Assembly: GCA_011365025.1 (NCBI GenBank)
Contig: RDOF01000011.1
Coordinates: 1-64,000, forward strand
Source: Candidatus Thorarchaeota archaeon
Lineage (GTDB): Archaea > Asgardarchaeota > Thorarchaeia > Thorarchaeales > Thorarchaeaceae
Length of the DNA stretch: 64,000 nucleotides
Direction: 5' to 3'
Below the pieces are notes generated by a model, which searched no databases, was not told the origin of the DNA, and saw only the letters and a program-made list of their open reading frames with translations. Positions 1 to 8,600 of the stretch are shown one piece after another. Both the position numbers and the translations under genes were made by a program. Numbering within the stretch: position 1 is the stretch's first letter; every line of letters starts with the position of its first letter.

Positions 1-219
1 GTAAGTCATCCACACACCGTCGAGTACTTACTCAAGAACTGGGTCACACGGATGAGTGTCTTTCCAACATTACATGGTCCTTGGGTCATAGTTCCCAAGT
101 CCTCAATCCCCGGCGTTGCATCTGGAAATATCCCTTCAGGTCACGAAGTTGAAACATTGCTATTGCATGACTATTCAAGCATAAAGGAGACTGCTGAAAT
201 TGGAGCGAGTGCCACTTGA
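1..219 (+). CDS. C-terminal end of an unrecognised protein (partial)
   Basis: An open frame runs from base 1 to a TGA at 217-219, giving the last 72 residues of a protein that begins outside the window. It contains a mix of hydrophobic and charged residues with several prolines and no motif I recognise. It overlaps the start of the next gene by 20 bases, which is typical of co-transcribed genes, so it probably belongs to the same operon as the RecA-like and FEN1-like genes that follow. Its function cannot be told from this fragment. Confidence 0.5.
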   Translation, partial: VSHPHTVEYLLKNWVTRMSVFPTLHGPWVIVPKSSIPGVASGNIPSGHEVETLLLHDYSSIKETAEIGASAT

Positions 220-922
220 CGAATTAGAGGATGCACAAGGCCAGAGACTCAGACTCCGGTCTAGCCAATTAAGTCTGCTGCTTGATGGTAGGATAATGCA
301 AGGCCAAATCAGTCTACTACATGGACCTGATCGAGCTCCTCTCTCCTTCCTCTCTCATTTGGTGGCAATTGACTCATTGGTGGGGGATAATACGGGGCTT
401 GCAGTATTCATAGATTCAGGTAGCAATTACAGCCCTGTGCTCGCCAGGCGTTTTTGTGGCGCACGTCATGACTCAAGCAAAATCCTAAGTCGCTTGGTTG
501 TTGCGAAGGTTCTAAGTCTAATTGACCTCGAAGAAACTGCAAAGAATATAGAATTGCTCGATAGAGTCAATCTGGTTGTCCTAGATAGCCTGACCGGTGT
601 GCTGAATCTCACCGGTGCGCCTGGGAGCAAACGCAGGCAACGGTCTCTTTTCCAGACACTAGAGGTTTTGAGAAACCTGGTTAACGAGTTCGACCTACAC
701 CTCCTAATGACGGATCATTCATCTAGGAATTGGTCCTCAGGACGGCCTACTCCCATCGGAGGAAACGTATTGGCACATGCTGTTGATTCTGTATTTCGAA
801 TCGACAAACTGGATACTGCTAAGGATGTGATTCGGATTCTTGTTGAGAGAAGCCCCGTGGTTCCATCAACAGAGAGTGTTATCGTACGAATGGGAAATAC
901 AGGTATGAGAGGAATTGGGTGA
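200..922 (+). CDS. RecA/RadB-like protein with degenerate Walker A
   Basis: 240 residues that follow the layout of the RadA/RadB branch of the RecA superfamily. The start of the core reads L-L-D-G-R-I..G-Q-I-S-L-L-H-G-P (about 27-43), as in RadB, but where the ATP-binding P-loop should read GxxGxGKT the sequence is G-P-D-R-A-P-L-S (42-49), with no Lys-Thr. A Walker-B-like strand ending in L-D-S is present at 124-130 and a RadB-like P-I-G-G-N-V-L-A-H follows near 190. The protein is therefore probably unable to hydrolyse ATP normally and may act as a mediator or structural partner in recombination. The TTG start at 200 is supported by AAGGAG at 184-189. It lies 9 bases before a FEN1-family nuclease gene. 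The fold call is from motif order only. Confidence 0.7.
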   Translation: MERVPLDELEDAQGQRLRLRSSQLSLLLDGRIMQGQISLLHGPDRAPLSFLSHLVAIDSLVGDNTGLAVFIDSGSNYSPVLARRFCGARHDSSKILSRLVVAKVLSLIDLEETAKNIELLDRVNLVVLDSLTGVLNLTGAPGSKRRQRSLFQTLEVLRNLVNEFDLHLLMTDHSSRNWSSGRPTPIGGNVLAHAVDSVFRIDKLDTAKDVIRILVERSPVVPSTESVIVRMGNTGMRGIG

Positions 923-931
923 GGGGATCCT

Positions 932-1924
932 GTGGGCGTAAAGAATTGGGCGAATCTGGTTCCGTGGAAATGGATGCAATGTAGCGAGATCTCGCCAGGT
1001 GCAATCGCTATTGATATTCCAAACTACCTAACTCGGCGCGTTACCGTTCTGAAAGCGCCGACTGATTCCGAAGGCCGAGTCCCGCTCCAGCACATTGGGA
1101 TGGGTATTGCATTGGCAAAGTCCTGTCTTAAGGCACACGTCCTTCCAATCATGATTTTTGATGGACCTCCAGAGAAACGAAAAAGGTCTCCTAACCCGGA
1201 GCTTGTGAATTCTGCTGACCAGCTGTACAAGAGGTTCTCTGTGGAAGGGGATCCATTCGATGAAGAGCTTTCGGGTATGCTTTGGCAGAGCCCTGCACTG
1301 AGAATGTATTTTTCAGCTGCTCATCTTCGTGCCATGTTCAGTTTGATGGGAGTTCCTGCAATCACGGCACCAACAGAGGCAGAAATGTTTGCTGCAGTGC
1401 TTTGTCGAAATGATATAGTGCGCTCCGTGGTGTCAAATGATTCCGATGCTCTGCTCTTTGGAAGTCCACATGTCACCAAGCAACTGCACTTCTCCAAGGG
1501 CTTGATAAATAGAGTAACACTTACCGACCTGGAGATAGTATCAGGTCTCAACCTAGAGCAACTGAGGGACTTAGCAATCCTCTGTGGTTGTGATTTTCAT
1601 AAGGCGGGCGTCAAGGGGATTGGTCCCCGAAAGGGCGCTATCCTGCTTGAGCAATATCTTTCCTTGGAACCAGTTCTGAAATCATTGGGATTAGGTGCAG
1701 AAGAGCGGGAAGACCTTATGGTGGCTCGAGAATCATTTGACGAAGCGAACTACTTGTCCACTGGAGGCATCCGACTGAATCTTAATCCTCCGCTGATTCC
1801 TTCCTTGTTAAGATTCCTGGAGCCTGTTTTCGGAGTTTCCTACGCTGAGAAACAGGTTGAGGCACTAGTGGGTCTATGGCGCAAATTTGGTTCCCATCAA
1901 GCAACACTTGAACAATGGCTTTAG
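932..1924 (+). CDS. FEN1/XPG-family structure-specific nuclease, divergent
   Basis: 330 residues, close to the usual length of archaeal flap endonuclease 1. It starts M-G-V like the family, and the metal-binding acidic residues are all visible: D28 (AIDIPN), D77 (IFDGPP), E149 and E151 (APTEAE), D170 and D172 (SNDSD) and D221 (GCDF), followed by the helix-hairpin-helix V-K-G-I-G-P-R-K. The last eight residues, QATLEQWL, fit a PCNA-interacting peptide. The region between D77 and E149 (the helical arch) has lost the usual charged family sequence, so this may be a paralogue with a different substrate rather than the replication FEN1. GTG start. It is cotranscribed with the RecA-like gene, pointing to DNA repair or recombination, and ends four bases from a convergent gene. 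Confidence 0.85.
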   Translation: MGVKNWANLVPWKWMQCSEISPGAIAIDIPNYLTRRVTVLKAPTDSEGRVPLQHIGMGIALAKSCLKAHVLPIMIFDGPPEKRKRSPNPELVNSADQLYKRFSVEGDPFDEELSGMLWQSPALRMYFSAAHLRAMFSLMGVPAITAPTEAEMFAAVLCRNDIVRSVVSNDSDALLFGSPHVTKQLHFSKGLINRVTLTDLEIVSGLNLEQLRDLAILCGCDFHKAGVKGIGPRKGAILLEQYLSLEPVLKSLGLGAEEREDLMVARESFDEANYLSTGGIRLNLNPPLIPSLLRFLEPVFGVSYAEKQVEALVGLWRKFGSHQATLEQWL

Positions 1925-1928
1925 AGTG

Positions 1929-4004
1929 TCAGTGTACCTCCCAAGGGTCTATCCAGCGCTCTTGCGGTTTCTGATACAATCGATTTAGGACCGTCAACCA
2001 ATACGTTCTACGCCGCTCCATTGTTCCGCTAACATACTCTGCATCTATGCCGTCGAGCCATTGACCCAAGAAGCCATCAATCGATGTGCCTTGCAGGTGG
2101 GGTGTTCGGATAAGAGCAATAGCTGACTTTTCATTGGAGTCAAATCTAATCTGGGCATAGGGTGATGCAACCATGCTTCTATCTATGAATTCATTCAGGT
2201 CTCTAGTGGAAGAAAATCTCGCTCCAATAATGAGCCCATTGCTTAGACCAACGTATTCTAAGGCGGGTAGATAAAGCAGTCTTGTGATTCTGTTTTTCAT
2301 CAGCTTCGGCAGTATTTCGCTTGTCGTACGAGCGGGATATTCTAACTTCTGCAAGAGCCACCGTCTAACACTCGAGTTGCCTCTGAGCACGCAGAGGACT
2401 CCAATAAGATCAATTTCCCTTGGGCTCAGGCTTAGCTTTGGCTTCACTTTTCCCGACGTTTCTCGATATAGCCAAAGCGGTGATTTCTCGGGCCGGGTTG
2501 GCTCGGTTTCTTGAAATGCTATAGACCATGCCCCTGTTTCAGTGTTAAAGAGCCCCATTCTCATCGATATTACTTCTTGCGTCGCCGTTAGCTGGATAGA
2601 CGTAGCTCTTCTGGCTCTTTCCATTCCGCTTGGGAAACTCTCGGATTTTGGCCCACTTGAGTCAACAGGCTCCAAGTGAATCGTGAGGCTTGAATGCAGA
2701 GCGTCCGCTATGGTCATTCTTTCAGCAAGTCCTTTGCTTCTCAACAAAGGTTTCCTTCTTGGACTAAAGATATAGCGATACTTCAGTCCGATAATGGTTG
2801 GATCAAGTATGTATCTCTCATGCAAAACAAGTCCTAGATTGTTAAGCGTGTAATAGGCTGCCCTGCCTTTCAATCCAGTACTCTTGATAATGTCTTTCGC
2901 AGTCGGCCTACCTGGTATTTCACTATTCGAAAGCTGGGTAAGGATCTTGCGAACTGGGTTATATGCTAAGATTCTGAGGTCTCGACGTAGTACATCCAGC
3001 AATCCTTCACCGGACCTCCAGCGCTGGATTCTATCCGAATGCCCCCTACTAATGAAGCCTCCAGTGGGGCCATCTGCCCGGATAGAAAGCACGCCCCACT
3101 CACTGGAAGGGCTGAATTGAGTTCGTACTCCAGAAATTCCAGAACCCACTCTGGCCAGGATTCCTTGCCTTAGAATAGATCTTGCGCTTGCAGGCCCGCC
3201 ATCTCCCTGCACGGCATCTGTGATTCTGCATTCCGATAATTTTGCGTGGTCATCGAAGGTTGCAAGAAGAGGTAGCCATGCATCTAGCAAGTCCCGTGCC
3301 ACTGGTTCGTTTGGGACATCATTCCTAATTGCGCCAATTGCTTCAAGCAAAACATCCCGTGTATCTCTCACTGTGATTGAAGTGGTAAGTCTAGAGAGTA
3401 CTTGTCGCAGATTATTCGATCTTACCTGCTCAATATGATATTGCCAGATTGCTGGGATCCAATGGATGTCTTGTTTCAGTAGCCGTGATAGAACAAGTAC
3501 CGTCAGCAAAGATGCAGTCAAGCTATCAAGGCCAAGAGGAATCGGCCAAAGCATCCTTTTCCGTCGTGTGTCTTTGCTCTTTTTGCCGGTAGCGGACTTT
3601 GGATGCCACATCCATTCTTCAGGGTCTGGAATGTTACCAGCAATTGCTCTTGATAGCACATAGGTGAGTGATGACTTCAATTCGGCCGCAATCGCGCTCG
3701 GAAGAAGTGACTGAATCTGTGTCTGTAGCGTTGTACCCCTTGGCGTGATTGAATCGTCCATCCCATCTATCTCATTTGCCTCCTTGAAGTACAGCAATTT
3801 GTTTAACAGGTCATCAGGGAGAGGAGTCATTGGGATTGGGTCTAGGCCATAGTGGCGCTCAAAGGCTCTAGTGTTCATTTGATTATGACTGAGGTCGTTC
3901 TCTGTTGCTTCTGAAATCAGCTGCCTGAGCAAGCTCAAATCATCGGCATCTTGACCATTTCTAAGCCAATCAATTGTAGTCTTCGCACGTTTCGCCATAG
4001 TCAT
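1929..4004 (-). CDS. Unrecognised 691-residue protein with winged-helix-like segments
   Basis: A large soluble protein that I do not recognise. The N-terminal 130 residues are helical and acidic; a basic stretch rich in Lys/Arg follows near 140-150; the middle contains G-R-P-T-A-K-D-I-I-K-S-T-G-L and a Y-Y-T-L-N-N-L-G-L run (about 375-400), which looks like the recognition helices of a winged helix; a second such region, S-P-R-E-I-D-L-I-G-V-L, lies near 535. It ends W-I-D-P-W-E-V-H. No signal peptide or membrane segment. It is convergent with the FEN1-like gene with only four bases between stops, and divergent from the HEAT-like gene. A DNA-binding role is possible but is inference. Confidence 0.75.
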   Translation of the reverse strand: MTMAKRAKTTIDWLRNGQDADDLSLLRQLISEATENDLSHNQMNTRAFERHYGLDPIPMTPLPDDLLNKLLYFKEANEIDGMDDSITPRGTTLQTQIQSLLPSAIAAELKSSLTYVLSRAIAGNIPDPEEWMWHPKSATGKKSKDTRRKRMLWPIPLGLDSLTASLLTVLVLSRLLKQDIHWIPAIWQYHIEQVRSNNLRQVLSRLTTSITVRDTRDVLLEAIGAIRNDVPNEPVARDLLDAWLPLLATFDDHAKLSECRITDAVQGDGGPASARSILRQGILARVGSGISGVRTQFSPSSEWGVLSIRADGPTGGFISRGHSDRIQRWRSGEGLLDVLRRDLRILAYNPVRKILTQLSNSEIPGRPTAKDIIKSTGLKGRAAYYTLNNLGLVLHERYILDPTIIGLKYRYIFSPRRKPLLRSKGLAERMTIADALHSSLTIHLEPVDSSGPKSESFPSGMERARRATSIQLTATQEVISMRMGLFNTETGAWSIAFQETEPTRPEKSPLWLYRETSGKVKPKLSLSPREIDLIGVLCVLRGNSSVRRWLLQKLEYPARTTSEILPKLMKNRITRLLYLPALEYVGLSNGLIIGARFSSTRDLNEFIDRSMVASPYAQIRFDSNEKSAIALIRTPHLQGTSIDGFLGQWLDGIDAEYVSGTMERRRTYWLTVLNRLYQKPQERWIDPWEVH

Positions 4005-4083
4005 TTTCTCATTGCGTTGGCTGTACTTATGGATATAGGCTAGGAATTACGACCTTATTAGGCATTCACGGGCACAACTGGGC

Positions 4084-4671
4084 ATGAGGGAAGCAAGTCT
4101 TATCCTGACAACATCAACCCCCGAAAAGGAGCCGTCCTCATCATCGCTTTCGAGAACTCCCTCTGAAAGCCTCTGGGATACCACAAAGGATGAGGGCCTT
4201 CATGTCCTTCTGAGAGAACCTGCTCTCCTTGAGCTTGCGAGAAGGAAAGAACCTGGCGTTGACATTTTCTGCGAAAGGCTGGTCAACTGCGGAGACCCTG
4301 AGTGCTGGTTCACTGCAGTCAAAGCTCTTACTGTTCTCAATACATATGATGCCGTGAATCGGTTGCTTGCAATCGCCGGGTCATCAAGCCCTCAGGATAG
4401 ACGAATTGTGATTTGCTCAGTTGCCAGGATACTCACGTCTGCCCAGCGAGAGCAGTTTCGAAGACTGGTTGGATTCTTCGCGAATCCTGGCTTGCTGGAT
4501 GTTACTGGATGGACATCAGTTGCTGTTCGAATGCTTGCCGCAGTTTGCGAAGAAAAGGGATTGAAGATAATTCCACATGGTCCCTTTCTTTTGGATGCAC
4601 CACCTCAAGAACCATCTGAAGTTGTCACATCTTTCGAGAAAAATGTGCATTCTCTTACATCAAAGGAGTAA
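4084..4671 (+). CDS. Small HEAT-repeat-like protein, unknown function
   Basis: 195 residues. After a Ser/Thr-rich N-terminus (1-32) there is a helical region with the spacing of HEAT repeats: G-D-P-E-C-W-F-T-A-V-K-A-L-T-V-L, then a second unit beginning D-A-V-N-R-L-L-A-I-A, then D-R-R-I-V-I-C-S-V-A-R-I-L. Such helical pairs usually form protein-binding surfaces. It is transcribed divergently from the 691-residue unknown over a 79-base gap and is followed by a poly-T stretch. There is no clear Shine-Dalgarno sequence before the ATG, so the transcript may be leaderless or nearly so. The HEAT assignment is by eye. Confidence 0.65.
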   Translation: MREASLILTTSTPEKEPSSSSLSRTPSESLWDTTKDEGLHVLLREPALLELARRKEPGVDIFCERLVNCGDPECWFTAVKALTVLNTYDAVNRLLAIAGSSSPQDRRIVICSVARILTSAQREQFRRLVGFFANPGLLDVTGWTSVAVRMLAAVCEEKGLKIIPHGPFLLDAPPQEPSEVVTSFEKNVHSLTSKE

Positions 4672-4689
4672 GAAAAGAATCCATTTCGC

Positions 4690-4696
4690 TTTTTTT
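4690..4696 (+). terminator. Poly-T terminator after the HEAT-like gene
   Basis: Seven consecutive T residues begin 19 bases after the TAA of the upstream gene, with AT-rich sequence after them. Archaeal RNA polymerase commonly stops at such T tracts without needing a hairpin. Confidence 0.5.
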
Positions 4697-4866
4697 ATAT
4701 CTTAAAGAATTATTTTGGTTCTTAATTATTAGGCGCAACCTCATAAGCTCCAAAATTCGACTTACAAATCCGATATCTCTCTTGATATTGCTTAGGCAAT
4801 CTGAAGAACAAATCTGCGAAGTTATTCCTCAAGCAGGTCATCATAGAGTAACGAAGATGACTCTTG

Positions 4867-4888
4867 TGTGCCAAGGGGCCTTGGCGCA
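4867..4888 (+). promoter_or_regulatory. Hairpin just before the ribosome binding site of a membrane-protein gene
   Basis: TGTGCCAAGG (4867-4876) pairs with CCTTGGCGCA (4879-4888) with one G-U pair, leaving a very short loop. It ends three bases before the GGTGAGG ribosome binding site at 4892-4898. It may influence translation of the gene at 4906 or be a protein-binding palindrome; no direct evidence for either. Confidence 0.4.
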
Positions 4889-4905
4889 GAAGGTGAGGAT
4901 TGGAA

Positions 4906-5502
4906 ATGCAGAATGAGATTGCAGCCATGTTGGTGACGAACTTCTGGTTCTCTCTCCGAGTGGCACCCATCGTTGTGGTTGTAGCCACAGCCATTAGGAC
5001 AGCTCTCTTGTTAACAGGGAAGAGGAGAGCTTTCCGAACCTGGACCCGCAATCCGCTGCTTTCTGCCGTTACCATCATCTTTGCCCCAGGCATGGTGATT
5101 AATACGGGGATTCGATACGGCGTTTGCTCTCTTTTCGGTATTGATCTCGAAGGTATCGGGGGAGGCAGCACGTATGCCGAAATCAACCTCTTCATCAAAG
5201 TGGACCGACCACCGAGAGTGTCCATCCTTGTGATTGCGCTGTTCATCAGCACACTGCTCTCGATTTTTGTCGGCTTCGCATTGATGTTTCTCCCATTTGT
5301 TCTATTGGCTGGTGCGCCGGTAGTTCTCCTATCCTGGTATGTGGCACTGGGCGTCCTCTTCAACTCCTGCATACGCGGCGGTGATGTTTCTCTTCTGAGT
5401 GCTGCCCTGAAAGGTAGACCTCGAAGCGGAGCAATTGAGCTTGTTGCAGCGATGGCAGTTCTGGTTTTGCTTTATACACTAATCCTGGGGGTGCCAGTGT
5501 GA
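4906..5502 (+). CDS. Multi-pass membrane protein, unknown function
   Basis: 198 residues with about four or five hydrophobic segments: one near 10-33 (VAPIVVVVATAIRTALLL), one around 48-70, a pair at about 106-145 (ILVIALFISTLLSIFVGFAL then LPFVLLAGAPVVLLSW), and one at the C-terminus (ELVAAMAVLVLLYTLILG). A TTG at 4900 could also start the frame, but it touches the ribosome binding site GGTGAGG (4892-4898), whereas the ATG at 4906 sits seven bases away and is preferred. No catalytic motif is visible. It lies 177 bases before the giant surface protein on the same strand and could be its partner in the membrane, which is inference. Confidence 0.7.
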   Translation: MQNEIAAMLVTNFWFSLRVAPIVVVVATAIRTALLLTGKRRAFRTWTRNPLLSAVTIIFAPGMVINTGIRYGVCSLFGIDLEGIGGGSTYAEINLFIKVDRPPRVSILVIALFISTLLSIFVGFALMFLPFVLLAGAPVVLLSWYVALGVLFNSCIRGGDVSLLSAALKGRPRSGAIELVAAMAVLVLLYTLILGVPV

Positions 5503-5679
5503 AGCAGGACTGCAAGCAGATGTCAAACAATGTCCCGGGTCGGATCCGTGTTACCTGTTTTTTCGGCAAAGACCCACCCCTACCGAAATGGTCCCCCAGA
5601 ACCTATTCCCAAAGGTCCGGCTTCCGGGACACCCTTTTCCAACTACAACAATCGAGAGGCAGGATGTGGAGCAGAAGGT

Positions 5680-8600
5680 ATGTCACACATTAGACAAATT
5701 CGCATAATTGCATTTATTCTCATCATAGCTTTGGCTGTCGTACCCCTGTTAGGGAATGAACTCGTTTCTAGGGCTGCTACTGATACTTCTCCAATGACTC
5801 CACCATTTGAGATGCTAGATGATGTTCACACTCGGGCCAGCGATCTTGGCATTCCAGTAGAGCATGGCTCATTTCTCATCGTTGAGCTGACTGGCAATTC
5901 CATCCCTTCGCGTGGTCTTGGTTGGTCCCAGATTCTCAATACCTATGGGATTCCTAACAGGGTATGTACGATAACAGAAATCGAGTTTGATCCTTCAATA
6001 TTGTCCTACTCCTCAGGCGTTCTTCTAGACGCCAGTATTGGGTCCGATGAAGGAGTTCACATTCCAAGCACGCTTATTGAGCAGCTGGTGGCAGTGGATC
6101 TTCCTACAATACTAACTGGACGGGCAGCATGGCTACTTCATTTGCTGAGGGTAAGAGGTCCGCCCTCACAGACCGCTCCTTCTTCAACCTCTCTGCTTAC
6201 CACCCCCGGATTAGAGGGAGCGGTCTTTCTCACAAGTCCAATATTCCTCACCATTGGAGCAGCGCTGACAAGCGAAAGTTCGGTTCTGCTTCCTAATGAC
6301 CCAACTCAGACAGAGCGGTCAAGACTTACTGATCTCACAGGGAGGGAATCGCAGACACACCTTGCGTCTCTGAGATACGAGTCTTGGCCTCTCGATCTTA
6401 TCTTATACTCTCCGGAAGATCCAACCCAGCTCACAGCACAAGGCGCAGGTTTGCTGGTGAACATAATTGCATACTCAAGGGCTTTGAGGGAGAATGCCAT
6501 TTCTGAGGAATTGGCTTCTCACCAAGCGACACCATCAGATACGCTCTCTGGCGGTTTTGGCTATGTACATGAACCCACAATGCAGGCAACGTACTTTTCT
6601 GTTCGAGCCATGAAATCCCTTCTAACAGCATCTGAGTGGAATTCATGGAAGATGTCAAGAAGCGCTAAAGTTCACGACATTCTTCAGTCTCTATATGTGG
6701 ACTATGGAAGCGAGTCCGCGTTCAAGACATCCGTTATAGATGGGGTTGTAAATCTTAAGACGACTGCCCAAGGTCTTTGGTTGGCTTCTGTTTTGGACCT
6801 TGCTGGATTGTTCTCTTTGTCAGAGATTGTGTCATACCTAAGCAGCAGACAGGATGTGACCGGACACTTCGGGAATCATATAACTACCACATACTACGTA
6901 GCAGAGGCTCTAAACCAGTCGGGCAGTTTAGGAAGCATAAATCCCACGAGCCTTGAAACTTGGCTTAGGAGTTGTATCATAGATGGGAGTAAGACCTCCA
7001 ACCCCGATCTTTGGGGCGCGGTTGCGGCAGACCCAGCCAGTACTTCTCCATCAAATGAGTTTGCTGCCCACTATGTCCTTGCTTTGAGGTGCTTGGGCGC
7101 TATTCACAATGATCCCTTGAAGTTGACCCAATGGATCTCAACAAGAACTTCGAACGGTGATGGCTCCTTCAATAACACTCTGAGTTTGAGCGAAGAACTT
7201 GTTATCGGAACCGCATCGGCTGTGACCACACTTGCACTGCTCGGCACGCTTACTCCAGAGAATACCTCATCCGTTCTCGGCTGGTTTGCAGATAATCAGC
7301 AGCGTTCTGGTGGTTTTGGCTTGGAGGAGAAATATGGTGATATCGTGGCAAAGACCGAAGAGAGCTACACTGTAGCAAAGGCATTGCAAGCCATGGATGA
7401 ACTTGGCAGCTCTGTTTCCTTGGGCCTTTGCAGCTATTTCGAGCTTGTGGAAACGCCAGTGGGCTTCGAAATCATGGAACCTTTGCCTACTCTTATGTGG
7501 TCGTATTGGATGTCAGTAATGGCAAGGCAGAATCATGCTCTGGGTGCAAGCATTATGGCTAGTACCTTGGATTATCCTACCTATTTCTCTCAGTGGACGC
7601 AGTATCCTTTTTGGAATAACCTGACCGCTTACACGGCTCCTGAATACGGCGTAAATCAGTATCGCATAAAGAGCGTCTGGAGCCAGCTCTTTGGAATGGC
7701 AATGTCCCAAGAGCTTGGTTTCAACCCAGGTGCCAACGTGATCTCCGATGCTGTTTCATACATAATTCAAAGCCAATATGTGCTGGGTCATTTCCGTCCC
7801 GCCCTGTTCTCAGGGACTGCGCATATGCAACACACAGTAGCTGCGGTTGAAGCACTCTATTTGATGGATTCTCTTGATTCAATTTACTATAGAGCCGCAC
7901 TTGAGTCCTCAATACTATCAGAGTACAGCTCGGGCACATGGGATATGACAGGCTGGTCTCTGCGACCTTTCGGCGGTCACCAGTCAGCCATAGACTGGCT
8001 TTGCACAAGAGCTGCGCTTCGACTCGGGCTGATTGATGCAACCATGGCTCAAGCAATTGCCTCTCAAATTGAAGGTAGAATTCAGTACGGTGATCTCTGG
8101 CTGCTTAGTTACGACGTAGCCACCCTAGCTCTGTTGAACTCGTCAGGATTCGCTGTTGACCTTGAATCTGTTGACTCGTTGCAAGTAATTGCCTCGTTGG
8201 GACCTACTCCTTTCCAAAGTGGATGGTTTAACTCGGATACTCTATATCAGCCAATCTTCTCGGCCAGTGTGCTTGATATGGTTTCAATCCTTGGTGTCCG
8301 AATCCACCTTTATGATGTGCAAGGCTCCACAATTTCAGCCTCATCTTCATCAACTGGTATGCTTGGTTCATCTCTTTCCATTGAAGTGGACATATCCTCT
8401 GCTGCATCTAGTCATGATGTGTTAGTCAATGCATTTGGCAAGTGGATGCACTTTGGCAACGTTTCTGACTCGGATATTCTCTCCTTCAGCATTCCTGATA
8501 GCATAGAATCTCTTGGGCATGAAGATGTATTCATCCAGGTAGATGATTGGGGAGTTTCCAAGTCCTTTGTGATGATTCAAATGACAATTACTGGTACCCT

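Noticed and set aside
4722..5372. 216-codon open frame on the minus strand
   Set aside because: It lies antisense to the membrane protein at 4906-5502, which has a clear ribosome binding site and clean hydrophobic helices; the antisense product is basic and patternless.
5530..5679. Longer N-terminus for the giant surface protein
   Set aside because: Starting at 5530 would place 50 Pro/Gly-rich residues before an evident signal peptide; the ATG at 5680 puts the signal at the N-terminus.
6600..8200. Alpha-2-macroglobulin-type thioester in the giant protein
   Set aside because: The toroid-like repeats fit the fold, but no C-G-E-Q motif is present in this region.
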